Assembly (NCBI GenBank): GCA_964636945.1
Contig: CAZWVH010000036.1
Span: 1-29,480 of the forward strand
Direction of reading: 5' to 3'
Source of the DNA: CAZADA01 sp964636945
GTDB lineage: Bacteria > Pseudomonadota > Alphaproteobacteria > Caulobacterales > Maricaulaceae
Length of the DNA stretch: 29,480 bases
The stretch's first letter is position 1. Each line of letters starts with the position of its first letter. Below, piece after piece: positions 15,091-22,320 of the stretch. Position numbers and translations under genes: made by a program. The notes beneath the pieces are model-generated. The model saw nothing but the letters and a program-made list of their open reading frames with translations, was not told the DNA's origin and did not search any database.

Positions 15091-15666
15091 TCAGGAGAGC
15101 TCGATAATCGCGACGGCGACGGCTTGCTCGATGGTGACCTCAACGCGATCGCCAGTTCTGCGCGCCGACGCAAATTCATAAAGCTCGGGCGCCAAATAGG
15201 TGGTTCTGCGCACACCATTGGGACTGACGAACGTGACCAGTCCTGTGTTTTCGTCAAACGACACAAACTCTACCACTGCGTCCGTTACAGCATAGATCGC
15301 TCCGCCGGGCTTTTCGCCAAGATCTGCGCGAGTTGCGTCAATTTCCGTGGCTTCACCGCCGGGATCGTCGTCGTCGGCCATTTGCAGCGTTACGGCTTCA
15401 AAATACGTCATGCTGACCACGTCACCGGACTCCAACTGGGCGAGATTGCGCACTTCCGGTCCCGCGGTGACCGTGGTCGCGGCGCCGTCATCGAAAGTGA
15501 GCAGGACTTGGCGTGTGTCCATGTCCACGGTTTGAACGGTGGCATTGACCGTTCGCAGATCTTCGCGCGAAGCATACCGAGGATCGTTACTATGTCCGCA
15601 AGCGGTGACGCCGACGAGAGCGCCAACGAGTACGGCGAGTTGTATTGATTTTGTCAGTTTAGACAT
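15091..15666 (-). CDS. Lipoprotein of unknown function with a duplicated beta-rich module
   Basis: A 191-aa protein with a lipoprotein signal MSKLTKSIQLAVLVGALVGVTAC (Cys23) and then GHSNDPRYAS. I do not recognise a named family. Two similar units can be aligned by eye: residues about 41-96 (VNATVQTVDMDTRQVLLTF..GPEVRNLAQLESGDVVSMTYFEAV) and about 132-190 (VVEFVSFDENTGLVTFVSPNG..APELYEFASARRTGDRVEVTIEQAV). Each looks like a small beta-barrel, similar to OB-fold-like envelope modules. An acidic linker (MADDDDPGGEATEID) joins them. It is convergent with the DUF4199 gene. Its role is unknown. Confidence 0.75.
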   Translation of the reverse strand: MSKLTKSIQLAVLVGALVGVTACGHSNDPRYASREDLRTVNATVQTVDMDTRQVLLTFDDGAATTVTAGPEVRNLAQLESGDVVSMTYFEAVTLQMADDDDPGGEATEIDATRADLGEKPGGAIYAVTDAVVEFVSFDENTGLVTFVSPNGVRRTTYLAPELYEFASARRTGDRVEVTIEQAVAVAIIELS

Positions 15667-15798
15667 GTCCCATCCCTCAAATTGATGACTCCGCGTGAAC
15701 GGTATCTGAGGGTGAGAGTGGGGGGCAAGAATTCTGAACAGTTCGTGCTGTGGGCTTCGTGAATTCGCATGTCTAGGGCAACGCGGCTTTTTCCTTGG

Positions 15799-16374
15799 CT
15801 AAAGTGACGTCGCAGTGGCCCGTCCATCACTGACGATCATCACATCACCCCGCTGAGAGTGTCGCAAAATTTCCAATAGATCAGGTCTTGCCACCGCAAT
15901 GCAGCCTTCGGTGACGTTATAGGGATGGGGATCATCGGCTTCGGCCATTGAGCCGTCCGGCCTCTTCGCACAATGGAGGAAAATCGCAGATCCAGCGCCC
16001 GCCATCGGCGGATCATCATTATGCCCCAGAATCACTACAACGTCATAGAGATTGTCGTCGCGCGTCATGACTTCATGGTTTGCCGGGTAGGGCAGTCGGA
16101 CGGGACGATTGTACGCCCTATCCGCCGGCGCATCACACCAGCCGTCATTGGGCTTGATGGAACGAACGGGCAGGGCTGTGTCTGGCTGGTCAAGTCGGTC
16201 TGAACGATACAAAACCCGCCGCAATGCCCAAGCGCCCAGCGGGGTTGCGCCGTCACCTTCGCGCTTGTCGACCGCCCTGACCACGCCTGATCGACCAAAC
16301 GAACACGCGATGGAGCGTCCGTTCCAAATGAGCTGTCCTCGGCCATCGGCCAAATACTCAGCGGTCAAATTCAT
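15799..16374 (-). CDS. L,D-transpeptidase (YkuD/COG3786-like) family protein
   Basis: A 191-aa protein from the ATG at 16374 (a GTG is directly upstream at 16377). The YkuD-type catalytic part has IFLHCAK, then HPYNVTEGCIAVARPDLLEIL, where the cysteine in EGC is the expected nucleophile. Other family features are REGDGATPLGAWALRRVLYR and MTRDDNLYDVVVILGHND. Such enzymes remodel peptidoglycan cross-links or attach envelope proteins. I see no signal peptide, so export or location is unclear; this short COG3786-like form often lacks one. It is divergent from the response-regulator gene across 69 bp, so the promoters must be very close together. Confidence 0.88.
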   Translation of the reverse strand: MNLTAEYLADGRGQLIWNGRSIACSFGRSGVVRAVDKREGDGATPLGAWALRRVLYRSDRLDQPDTALPVRSIKPNDGWCDAPADRAYNRPVRLPYPANHEVMTRDDNLYDVVVILGHNDDPPMAGAGSAIFLHCAKRPDGSMAEADDPHPYNVTEGCIAVARPDLLEILRHSQRGDVMIVSDGRATATSL

Positions 16375-16407
16375 CACCCATCCCGCTTAATCTGACGTAT
16401 AGTCTGC

Positions 16408-16437
16408 TTGATCAAATAATCCGAGCATGCATATACC
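16408..16437 (+). promoter_or_regulatory. Candidate promoter of the response-regulator gene
   Basis: TTGATC at 16408-16413 and TATACC at 16432-16437 are separated by 18 bp. Transcription from this pair would begin close to the ATG at 16444, which has no recognisable Shine-Dalgarno sequence, so the mRNA could be leaderless. The motifs were matched by eye only. Confidence 0.3.
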
Positions 16438-16443
16438 AATTCC

Positions 16444-17130
16444 ATGAGCGGGACTAAAACCATCCTTATCGTCGACGATGACGACGATTTGCGCGACGTT
16501 ATGGCGGAGCAATTTTCGCCATACGACGAATACGACGTGGTCACGACGTCGACGGCCAGTGAGGGAATTGCGCGGGCTGGCGATAAACGCGTTGATCTCA
16601 TTCTCCTGGATGTGAACTTGCCAGACATGGACGGGCGCGAGGCGTGCAAGATCATGCGGAAAAACGGTGTGCGCACGCCCATCATTATGCTCACAGGTCA
16701 GGATACAGATTCCGATCAGGTTCTCGGTTTGGAGGCGGGCGCAAACGACTACGTGACCAAGCCCTTTAAGTTTCAAGTGCTCCTCGCGCGTGTCCGCGCG
16801 CATCTGCGCAGCCATGAAGCCAGTGAAGACGCTGTGTTCCAAGTCGGCCCTTATGAGTTTCGTCCCGCCATGAAGCTCTTGGTGACCGAGGACAACCGCA
16901 AAGTCCGCCTCACTGAGAAAGAAACCAACATTATGAAGTACCTTTATCGGGCTGGCTCGAAAGCTGTAGCCCGAGATGAGTTGTTGGAAGAAGTGTGGGG
17001 ATATAACTCCGGCGTCACCACGCACACGCTTGAGACACACGTATATCGGCTGCGTCAAAAGATTGAACCCGATCCCGCTAATGCTCGCCTATTGGTCACC
17101 GAAAGCGGCGGCTACCGGCTGGTGCCTTAG
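16444..17130 (+). CDS. OmpR-family response regulator
   Basis: A 228-aa two-domain regulator. The receiver domain has acidic residues D11-D13, phospho-acceptor D56 (LILLDVNLPDMDG), T84 (IIMLTGQD) and K106 (DYVTKPF). The C-terminal winged helix (about 125-228) has KVRLTEKETNIMKYLYRAGSKAVARDELLEEVWGYNSGVTTHTLETHVYRLRQKIEPD and ends GGYRLVP. The sequence fits a widely conserved alphaproteobacterial OmpR-type regulator whose gene often lacks a kinase partner beside it, and no histidine kinase is encoded here. It is divergent from the L,D-transpeptidase gene, so envelope control is a reasonable guess, not shown. Confidence 0.94.
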   Translation: MSGTKTILIVDDDDDLRDVMAEQFSPYDEYDVVTTSTASEGIARAGDKRVDLILLDVNLPDMDGREACKIMRKNGVRTPIIMLTGQDTDSDQVLGLEAGANDYVTKPFKFQVLLARVRAHLRSHEASEDAVFQVGPYEFRPAMKLLVTEDNRKVRLTEKETNIMKYLYRAGSKAVARDELLEEVWGYNSGVTTHTLETHVYRLRQKIEPDPANARLLVTESGGYRLVP

Positions 17131-17148
17131 CGCGCATGATTGGCGTCA

Positions 17149-18243
17149 CTACTGCGCTCTTGGATAAACCTCGGTATTGTATTGCGCCACGCGGCTTTGC
17201 GGCGTGAAGGTCGTCGCTTCGCACAAGGTGATGACCTCACCATTTTCGACCGTTGTAACCCACCAAAATTCCTGGGACTTACTTTTCGGTCCTGACGGAT
17301 CTGGAAAGCGCTGTTCGAGCATCACGCGCCGGTCAATGCTGTGGAATCTGGCTGCATTACCACGACACGCGACCATACCGCCATCGGCGGTGACGGGTCG
17401 GTTAAGCGCGTCCTCGGCCATAGGTTTGTTGGGAGACTGCAAACGCTCAAGCAGTGAAGCCGCATCGGGATGCTGAGCAGGCGTTTGCAGAGCGAAAAAG
17501 TTGGTTTCACATCCCGCGCCCGCCCCAGAGGAGTAGACGCCTTTAAGGATGGTATGAACTTCGCCCTCATTCATGAAGTCTATGGCGGCGATTTGCGAAA
17601 ATTGAGATTCAGAATAAGTCAGCGCCGGTACTGATGCAGGCATTGGCGCAAAACGCAAATTGCCATGTGTCGCCTCACGCTGCGCCTCCACATAGTCGCA
17701 GATTTCAGGCGCATCCGGTCGGCCTTCGACCGGCGCCAATACGGGAGGTGGCGTCGCCGCCTCAAAAGTACACAGCCAATTGATGGTGTTGTCTGGCGAC
17801 TGATAAGCCACATAAACGGGGTAGTGTCGCGGCGTGGGTTCGTCACGCCAGCCGCGATTATAGCGCACATGATAGGTCCGATTGTCGATTTCGATCAGCC
17901 GGACCTCGCTGCCCAAAGGGGTCATGTCACCATCGGCCGGCGAGGGCGCGACGGTGAGACCGTCGGGGTCGTCAACCCATATGGTTTCGGTCGCTGAGCT
18001 GCCCTCCATCTCAACCCGGACATTATCGGGCTCGCCATCATTGTTGATGTCGATGCGCTCCCACATAGCGTCGCCGAGCGGCAGACCGCCATTGTCACCC
18101 GCCAGTGGCGCCACGCCATCAGCGACAGCGCCACAAACAGCACGGGCAATAGCAAACGGGGGCTGATCGTTGGCCTGACCGCACGCGGCGGTAAAGCTGA
18201 GAAGCAGACTCAATTCTACACCAAGGCGTGATCTGCCGCGCAT
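17149..18243 (-). CDS. Lipoprotein of unknown function with a calcium-loop-like motif
   Basis: A 364-aa protein from the ATG at 18243, which has AGAGGG six bases upstream. MRGRSRLGVELSLLLSFTAAC gives a lipobox with Cys21. Near residue 60 the segment IDINNDGEPDNVRVEM has the D-x-N-x-D-G-x-x-D spacing of EF-hand-like or FG-GAP-type calcium loops. Several further cysteines (for example in NWLCTFEA, PEICDYVEA, GAGCETNFF, MVACRGNA, ITLCEATT) could form disulfides. I do not recognise a family. It is convergent with the response-regulator gene, 18 bp away. Confidence 0.7.
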   Translation of the reverse strand: MRGRSRLGVELSLLLSFTAACGQANDQPPFAIARAVCGAVADGVAPLAGDNGGLPLGDAMWERIDINNDGEPDNVRVEMEGSSATETIWVDDPDGLTVAPSPADGDMTPLGSEVRLIEIDNRTYHVRYNRGWRDEPTPRHYPVYVAYQSPDNTINWLCTFEAATPPPVLAPVEGRPDAPEICDYVEAQREATHGNLRFAPMPASVPALTYSESQFSQIAAIDFMNEGEVHTILKGVYSSGAGAGCETNFFALQTPAQHPDAASLLERLQSPNKPMAEDALNRPVTADGGMVACRGNAARFHSIDRRVMLEQRFPDPSGPKSKSQEFWWVTTVENGEVITLCEATTFTPQSRVAQYNTEVYPRAQ

Positions 18244-18381
18244 ATCGTGCCCTCTTAAGTTCATCAGTGTTCAGCTTAATACCGCATCGCGAGGCAGAAG
18301 ACGAACGGTAATCAGCGTCGGGACATGCCATGGGTAATCAGGCCTCAATCGCCTCAAGCTAAGGCCCACGAGATGATAACC

Positions 18382-18390
18382 TGTGGATAA
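18382..18390 (-). promoter_or_regulatory. Perfect DnaA box (TTATCCACA)
   Basis: The plus strand reads TGTGGATAA, the exact complement of the DnaA consensus TTATCCACA. It lies in the 220-bp gap between the unknown lipoprotein and ppk2, about 74 bp before the likely ppk2 start. I found no other perfect box in the window, so it is more likely a regulatory site or chance match than an origin. Confidence 0.45.
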
Positions 18391-18463
18391 CTTGTATGCA
18401 GAACGGTTTTGGACGGTGTGGTCTCTCTTGCCTTCAGCCAAGTCTTTCGCACAAACTTCCCAC

Positions 18464-19330
18464 ATGTCGATGAGTGAACTTCTCACGCACGATGATGCGG
18501 CGGCGGACATTCTCGAACGCTTGCGTCAGCCAGTGTCGAAAAAGCTCAAAGCCAGGGCGCTTGCGGCGGATAACTTTCCTTATGCTAAGCGGTTGGGCAG
18601 GCGAGATTACAAGGAGCAGCTCGAGCTGCTTCAGATTGAGCTGGCTAAGCTGCAACGCCATGTGCGCGAGACGGGCACACGGATTGTGGCGGTCTTTGAA
18701 GGGCGTGACGCTGCAGGCAAAGGCGGAGTGATCAAGCGATTTACGCGCTATCTCAATCCTCGCCATGTTCACGTCGCGGCCCTGGCAGAGCCATGTGAGG
18801 CCGAACGCGGACAATGGTATTTTCAGCGCTACATCTCTCATTTTCCAACAGCCGGCGACATCACCTTCTTCGATCGGTCTTGGTATAACCGCGCTGGCGT
18901 TGAGCGGGTGTTTGGGTTTTGCACTCCTGAGCAATACCGAGCCCTTCTCGACGAAGCGCCACGATTTGAACGCATGATCCAGCGCGATGGCATTGTGTTT
19001 TTCAAATACTGGCTGACCATTGGCAAGCAGACCCAATTGCTGCGCTTTCATGAGCGCGCGACAAATCCGCTCAAAAGCTGGAAGTTATCGCCCATCGACT
19101 TGGCTGCGGCGGATTTGTGGGACGAGTACACTGAGGCGAAATGCGCCATGATGCGCGCGACCCATACGCCGACAACGCCGTGGGTCGTCATCCGCGCCAA
19201 CGACAAGCGCCGGGCCCGGCTCAACACCATGCGCCATTTTCTGTCGCGCTTTGATTATGACGGCAAAAACAACAACGCCATTGGCGACGTCGATCCTCTC
19301 ATCGTTCGTTCAGGCGAGGAGGAGATGTGA
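18464..19330 (+). CDS. ppk2: Polyphosphate kinase 2
   Basis: PPK2-family enzyme (288 aa from the ATG at 18464; the frame opens earlier at a GTG at 18383 that overlaps the DnaA box). It transfers phosphate between polyphosphate and nucleotides. Walker A is FEGRDAAGKGG at about 78-88, and Walker B/lid is ITFFDRSWYNRAGVERVFGF with D137. GKQTQLLRFHERATNPLKSWKLSPIDLAAADLWDEYTEAKCAMM and WVVIRANDKRRARLNTMRHFL are typical of class I PPK2. The ribosome site is weak, and ATG 18470 is an alternative. It is convergent with the PLP-enzyme gene, 30 bp away. Confidence 0.96.
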   Translation: MSMSELLTHDDAAADILERLRQPVSKKLKARALAADNFPYAKRLGRRDYKEQLELLQIELAKLQRHVRETGTRIVAVFEGRDAAGKGGVIKRFTRYLNPRHVHVAALAEPCEAERGQWYFQRYISHFPTAGDITFFDRSWYNRAGVERVFGFCTPEQYRALLDEAPRFERMIQRDGIVFFKYWLTIGKQTQLLRFHERATNPLKSWKLSPIDLAAADLWDEYTEAKCAMMRATHTPTTPWVVIRANDKRRARLNTMRHFLSRFDYDGKNNNAIGDVDPLIVRSGEEEM

Positions 19331-19360
19331 TCGGGCCAAGTTAGACGCGCTTTCCAGGGT

Positions 19361-20512
19361 TTAGCCAGTCCAGCCATTAATTCGCGGCCATAGCGCGTCC
19401 GAGCCATCGTCATCGTCGAGCGCGGCGTACGCCTCATACGCCGCCGCGGTCATGCAGACATGGTTGGGCAGGATGCGAACCCGCCGGCCGACAGGCAAAG
19501 CGTCGAAGGGCGGGGGGCTTCCATCGCGCTTGGTAATCCGTCCATGTTCTTGGCTCACGGCGGAGACGATCAGATCCCCATCACCTAGGGGCTGGCCGGT
19601 GGTCACATCGCACACCAGGCCATAGCCCTGATCCAATGACTGACCCGCCGTGCTGCGATCGTGTGACAGGGCGAGCCCGCCTGCATCGATAAAGACCCGT
19701 CCGGCATCGGGCTTTTGCGCGGTCACGGTGGCCAACACGCTCACCGCGATGTCGGCTAACGTCGCCACGCCAATGCCGCATTGCGCCAAGTCTTGGAACA
19801 CGAACACGCCAGCACAGTGCTCGGTCAGGCCGTCTAAACTGCGCGCATCGGCCAAGGCGGGCGAGGAGCCCATACCGATGGAGGCGCAGGTCAAGCCAGA
19901 GTGGTCCAGACGAGCGGCGGTGGCGACCAGAGCGGCGCGATGGGTCTCCACCCGATCAGCGCGTTCATCGCGTGAAAACAAATCATAGGTGGCCCCGGCA
20001 TAGCTGTAGACGCCGCCGCAATGCAGACCGTCGCGTTCGCGCAGCACCGACACCACTTCATCAATCCGCGGCGCGTGTGGTTGAACCCCGCCGCGAACGC
20101 CGTCCACGTCAATTTCGATGATGGCAGTGATCGTCACGCCCGCAGCTTCGGCGCGCTCCGCCATCGCACGTGCGGCGTCGGGGTCGTCGACCAGAATTTC
20201 AAAGTGAAGGCCGTTTTTGATCCATGGCGCGACCACGTCCACCTTGTCCGCCGCGAACGGCGAGGTGTAACGCAAATTGGCGATCCCCGCGTGAAAGAAC
20301 GCCTTTGTCTCAGCCAAGGTCGACACCGCGGCCATGGGCGTGGCTGGGTCAATCATCTCCTTGGCGATGGCGACCGATTTGCAGGTCTTCAGGTGGGGAC
20401 GCAGTGCGACGCCCAACGCGGCCGCTCGCGCCTTGGCCCGCGCAATGTTGGCCCGCATGCGTTCACGATCGAGGATCAGGGCAGGTGTGGGGAGTGACCA
20501 TTGCTCCCCCAT
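19361..20512 (-). CDS. DSD1-family PLP-dependent enzyme (D-threonine aldolase / D-serine dehydratase-like)
   Basis: Fold-type III PLP enzyme of 383 aa. The frame is open to 20839, but translation should begin at the ATG at 20512, which overlaps the xth stop (TGATG) and yields MGEQWSLPTPALILDRERM, a normal family N-terminus. The PLP lysine is in LRPHLKTCKSVAIAK (K42), corresponding to the RPHxKTHK box. The C-terminal PF14031-type domain carries the His/Cys metal motif PNHVCMT at about residue 358. Related enzymes cleave or dehydrate D-amino acids with a 3-hydroxyl group; the exact substrate cannot be read from sequence. Translational coupling to xth is likely. Confidence 0.9.
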   Translation of the reverse strand: MGEQWSLPTPALILDRERMRANIARAKARAAALGVALRPHLKTCKSVAIAKEMIDPATPMAAVSTLAETKAFFHAGIANLRYTSPFAADKVDVVAPWIKNGLHFEILVDDPDAARAMAERAEAAGVTITAIIEIDVDGVRGGVQPHAPRIDEVVSVLRERDGLHCGGVYSYAGATYDLFSRDERADRVETHRAALVATAARLDHSGLTCASIGMGSSPALADARSLDGLTEHCAGVFVFQDLAQCGIGVATLADIAVSVLATVTAQKPDAGRVFIDAGGLALSHDRSTAGQSLDQGYGLVCDVTTGQPLGDGDLIVSAVSQEHGRITKRDGSPPPFDALPVGRRVRILPNHVCMTAAAYEAYAALDDDDGSDALWPRINGWTG

Positions 20513-21336
20513 CACACCACAACCCGGCCCACAACGGGCGCATGATCTGATGGCTTCTCCCAGTCCCGGCAAGCGTCGTGGATGGCGACGGCGTTGCGCG
20601 CCACATCGCCCTGGGCGCGGGCGAGGGCGGGGGAGAGCCAGATATGATCGAGCCGCCGGCCCCGGTTTGAGATGCGCCAGTCGCGGGCGCGATAGCTCCA
20701 CCAGGTGAAGACCTTTTCCGGTTCGGGGATTGCGTCGCGCACCAGATCGGCGAACCCGCCCGCATCCTGCACACCCTTCAGACCTTCGGTTTCCACTGGC
20801 GTATGGCTGACCACCTTCAGCAATTGTTTGTGGCTCCACACGTCATGCTCGCCCGGCGCGATGTTGAGATCGCCGGTGACGATGACGGCTTCCTTCTCCA
20901 GGCGCGTTCGACCGGCCCGATACTGCGATGTCAGGCGGTCGATGAAATCCAGCTTGTGCGCGAATTTGGGATTGATCTTGGGATCGGGTTCGTCCCCGCC
21001 CGCAGGCACATAGTAATTGTGGACCTCCACGCCATTGACGGCGGTGACCACACAACGCGCCTCTCCCCTTTGGCACACGTCTGGGCCGGGGCGCTGCTCC
21101 AAGGGTAGGCGCGAGACCGTGGCCACGCCATGCATGCCCTTTTGACCGGCAATGGCAATGTGCGGATAGCCGGCCTCTTCAAAGGCCTTTGTTGGAAATT
21201 GGCTCTCGTGGCACTTGATTTCTTGCAGGCAGAGCACGTCTGGCGCGGCGTCAGCGAGGAATCGACGCACTTGGTCGATGCGCAAGCGCACTGAATTGAT
21301 GTTCCAGGTGGCGATGGTGAGGGCTTGGGCAGTCAT
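20512..21336 (-). CDS. xth: Exodeoxyribonuclease III
   Basis: AP-endonuclease/exonuclease III (274 aa) that removes abasic sites and 3' blocks in base-excision repair. EEP-fold motifs are in order: ATWNINSVRLRIDQV, DVLCLQEIKC (metal-binding Glu), GMHGVATVSRLP, VEVHNYYVPAGGD, VIVTGDLNIAPGEHDVW, RRLDHIWLSPAL and the final SDHAPVV catalytic histidine. Length is standard. Its stop overlaps the downstream PLP-enzyme start. The ribosome site before the ATG at 21336 is weak. Confidence 0.96.
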   Translation of the reverse strand: MTAQALTIATWNINSVRLRIDQVRRFLADAAPDVLCLQEIKCHESQFPTKAFEEAGYPHIAIAGQKGMHGVATVSRLPLEQRPGPDVCQRGEARCVVTAVNGVEVHNYYVPAGGDEPDPKINPKFAHKLDFIDRLTSQYRAGRTRLEKEAVIVTGDLNIAPGEHDVWSHKQLLKVVSHTPVETEGLKGVQDAGGFADLVRDAIPEPEKVFTWWSYRARDWRISNRGRRLDHIWLSPALARAQGDVARNAVAIHDACRDWEKPSDHAPVVGRVVV

Positions 21337-21387
21337 GACGCAAAGACTTAAGCGAATTTGCCTGACGATCGAAAGGTTTTCACCAAA

Positions 21388-21984
21388 TTAGAGAATATTG
21401 AGCGTTTGGCCTGCCAGGCCAATGACCCAACGCCCCTGGAGGTAAAGCCGATGGCGGGCCGCAAAGGGATGGGAGCCTGCTTCTTCCATACTCTCATGTG
21501 CGAGTAATGCGAGCGCAGCGCCATTGGCTGCCTGAACGGCGCCGCCCACTGCAGCATTGACCACATGCACATCGGGCATGTCGGCGATGGCGGCGGCGTC
21601 CTCCAAGCTGGGTTTTGCGATCTTCGCGGTTTGATCGGCCACATAGGCGAGCACGGCGTTGAGACCCTGCTCGTCGACGGTTTCGAGGGCATCGCCCACC
21701 AATCCGACGCGGAGCATTTCTTCGGCTTCCCACGGCGCGGTATCGATATCCAGCGCCTCAGCCGCGTCCGAAGCTTCTTCCCAAGACGTGACAACCGAAG
21801 GCGCGGCGTGGGGAAATCCCAGACCATCGAGATATCGTTGCGCCATGACTCGGTCGCCGCCACTCAGCGGCTCGCCCAGGCGTGAAAAATATGACGCCGA
21901 CTTTATGCTTTGGGCGAAGGCGCGCACACGCAACAATCGTGGCACTTCTTCCAATAGCTCGGCGATGTCGGGGGTCTCGTCCAT
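21388..21984 (-). CDS. Conserved-looking protein of unknown function
   Basis: I choose the ATG at 21984 (198 aa), with TTGAGG about 11 bases upstream. The frame extends to 22170, but that part overlaps a U-tailed hairpin and promoter and is unlikely to be translated. The protein is acidic and Ala/Glu-rich, probably helical, with no membrane segment before the C-terminal VHVVNAAVGGAVQAANGAALALLAH, and ends GRWVIGLAGQTLNIL. It has no motif I recognise. It is upstream of xth on the same strand (51 bp) and immediately downstream of the putative small RNA, whose terminator may limit read-through. Confidence 0.65.
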   Translation of the reverse strand: MDETPDIAELLEEVPRLLRVRAFAQSIKSASYFSRLGEPLSGGDRVMAQRYLDGLGFPHAAPSVVTSWEEASDAAEALDIDTAPWEAEEMLRVGLVGDALETVDEQGLNAVLAYVADQTAKIAKPSLEDAAAIADMPDVHVVNAAVGGAVQAANGAALALLAHESMEEAGSHPFAARHRLYLQGRWVIGLAGQTLNIL

Positions 21985-22004
21985 TGTTGTGAAAGCCTCA
22001 ATAT

Positions 22005-22151
22005 AAAAGACGCCCGACTGAGAGGGGGGGATCAGCCGGGCGTCTGCTGTGCTTCCACAGCTTGCGCCGGGAGGGGATAGAACCGGCGCTTGCCACTTCG
22101 CTGGGAACACCGCCGGGGGGAAGTCGGGTTCAAAACTGCGAAGCAGCATGC
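22005..22151 (-). ncRNA. Putative small RNA with C-rich loops and an intrinsic terminator
   Basis: The minus strand has TTGATT (22181-22186) and TTATAT (22158-22163) spaced by 17 bp, predicting a start near 22151. Downstream come a C-rich stretch (CGACTTCCCCCCGG, about 22115-22128), a perfect 7-bp hairpin at 22064-22089 with loop TTCTATCCCCTC, a perfect 6-bp hairpin with GAAG loop at 22046-22061, and a terminator at 22008-22045 followed by TTTTATAT. The result would be an RNA of about 146 nt. The exposed C/U-rich segments resemble anti-Shine-Dalgarno loops of known alphaproteobacterial sRNAs. No ORF of note is inside. An alternative is a leader/attenuator of the 198-aa gene. Not matched to a named family. 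Confidence 0.6.
22008..22045 (-). terminator. Intrinsic terminator of the putative small RNA
   Basis: Outer arms 22008-22016 and 22037-22045 (CGGGCGTCT and its complement) pair perfectly. After one mismatch, CTGA/TCAG adds four more pairs, with a C-rich loop on the minus strand. On the minus strand the stem runs directly into TTTTATAT, a good U-tract. It sits 23 bp before the ATG of the 198-aa gene. Confidence 0.75.
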
Positions 22152-22157
22152 TGTGTG

Positions 22158-22186
22158 ATATAAGCAACACTAAAGCAGAAAATCAA
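22158..22186 (-). promoter_or_regulatory. Sigma-70-like promoter for the putative small RNA
   Basis: Minus-strand TTGATT (22186-22181) and TTATAT (22163-22158) with 17-bp spacing. An inverted repeat, CGGCAAA (22227-22233) / TTTGCCG (22256-22262), lies just upstream and could be a regulator site or the end of the lolA transcript. Confidence 0.45.
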
Positions 22187-22320
22187 GAGCTATCTGCGAC
22201 TTTCTGAGTTCGTGGCGAAAATGTAACGGCAAAGTGATTCGCAATTCAGCCACAATTTGCCGCAAGCTGTTGATGCAAAAGAACAATTAAGAGTCAAGAC
22301 CGCAAGGAGGTGCGACAGCC

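Noticed and set aside
19361..20839. 492-aa version of the PLP-enzyme frame
   Set aside because: The first 109 codons overlap xth in another frame and are Arg/Pro/Gly-rich; the family N-terminus begins at 20512.
22005..22151. 6S RNA as identity of the small RNA
   Set aside because: The ends do not pair into a closing stem with a central bubble; instead there are serial hairpins and a U-tailed terminator.
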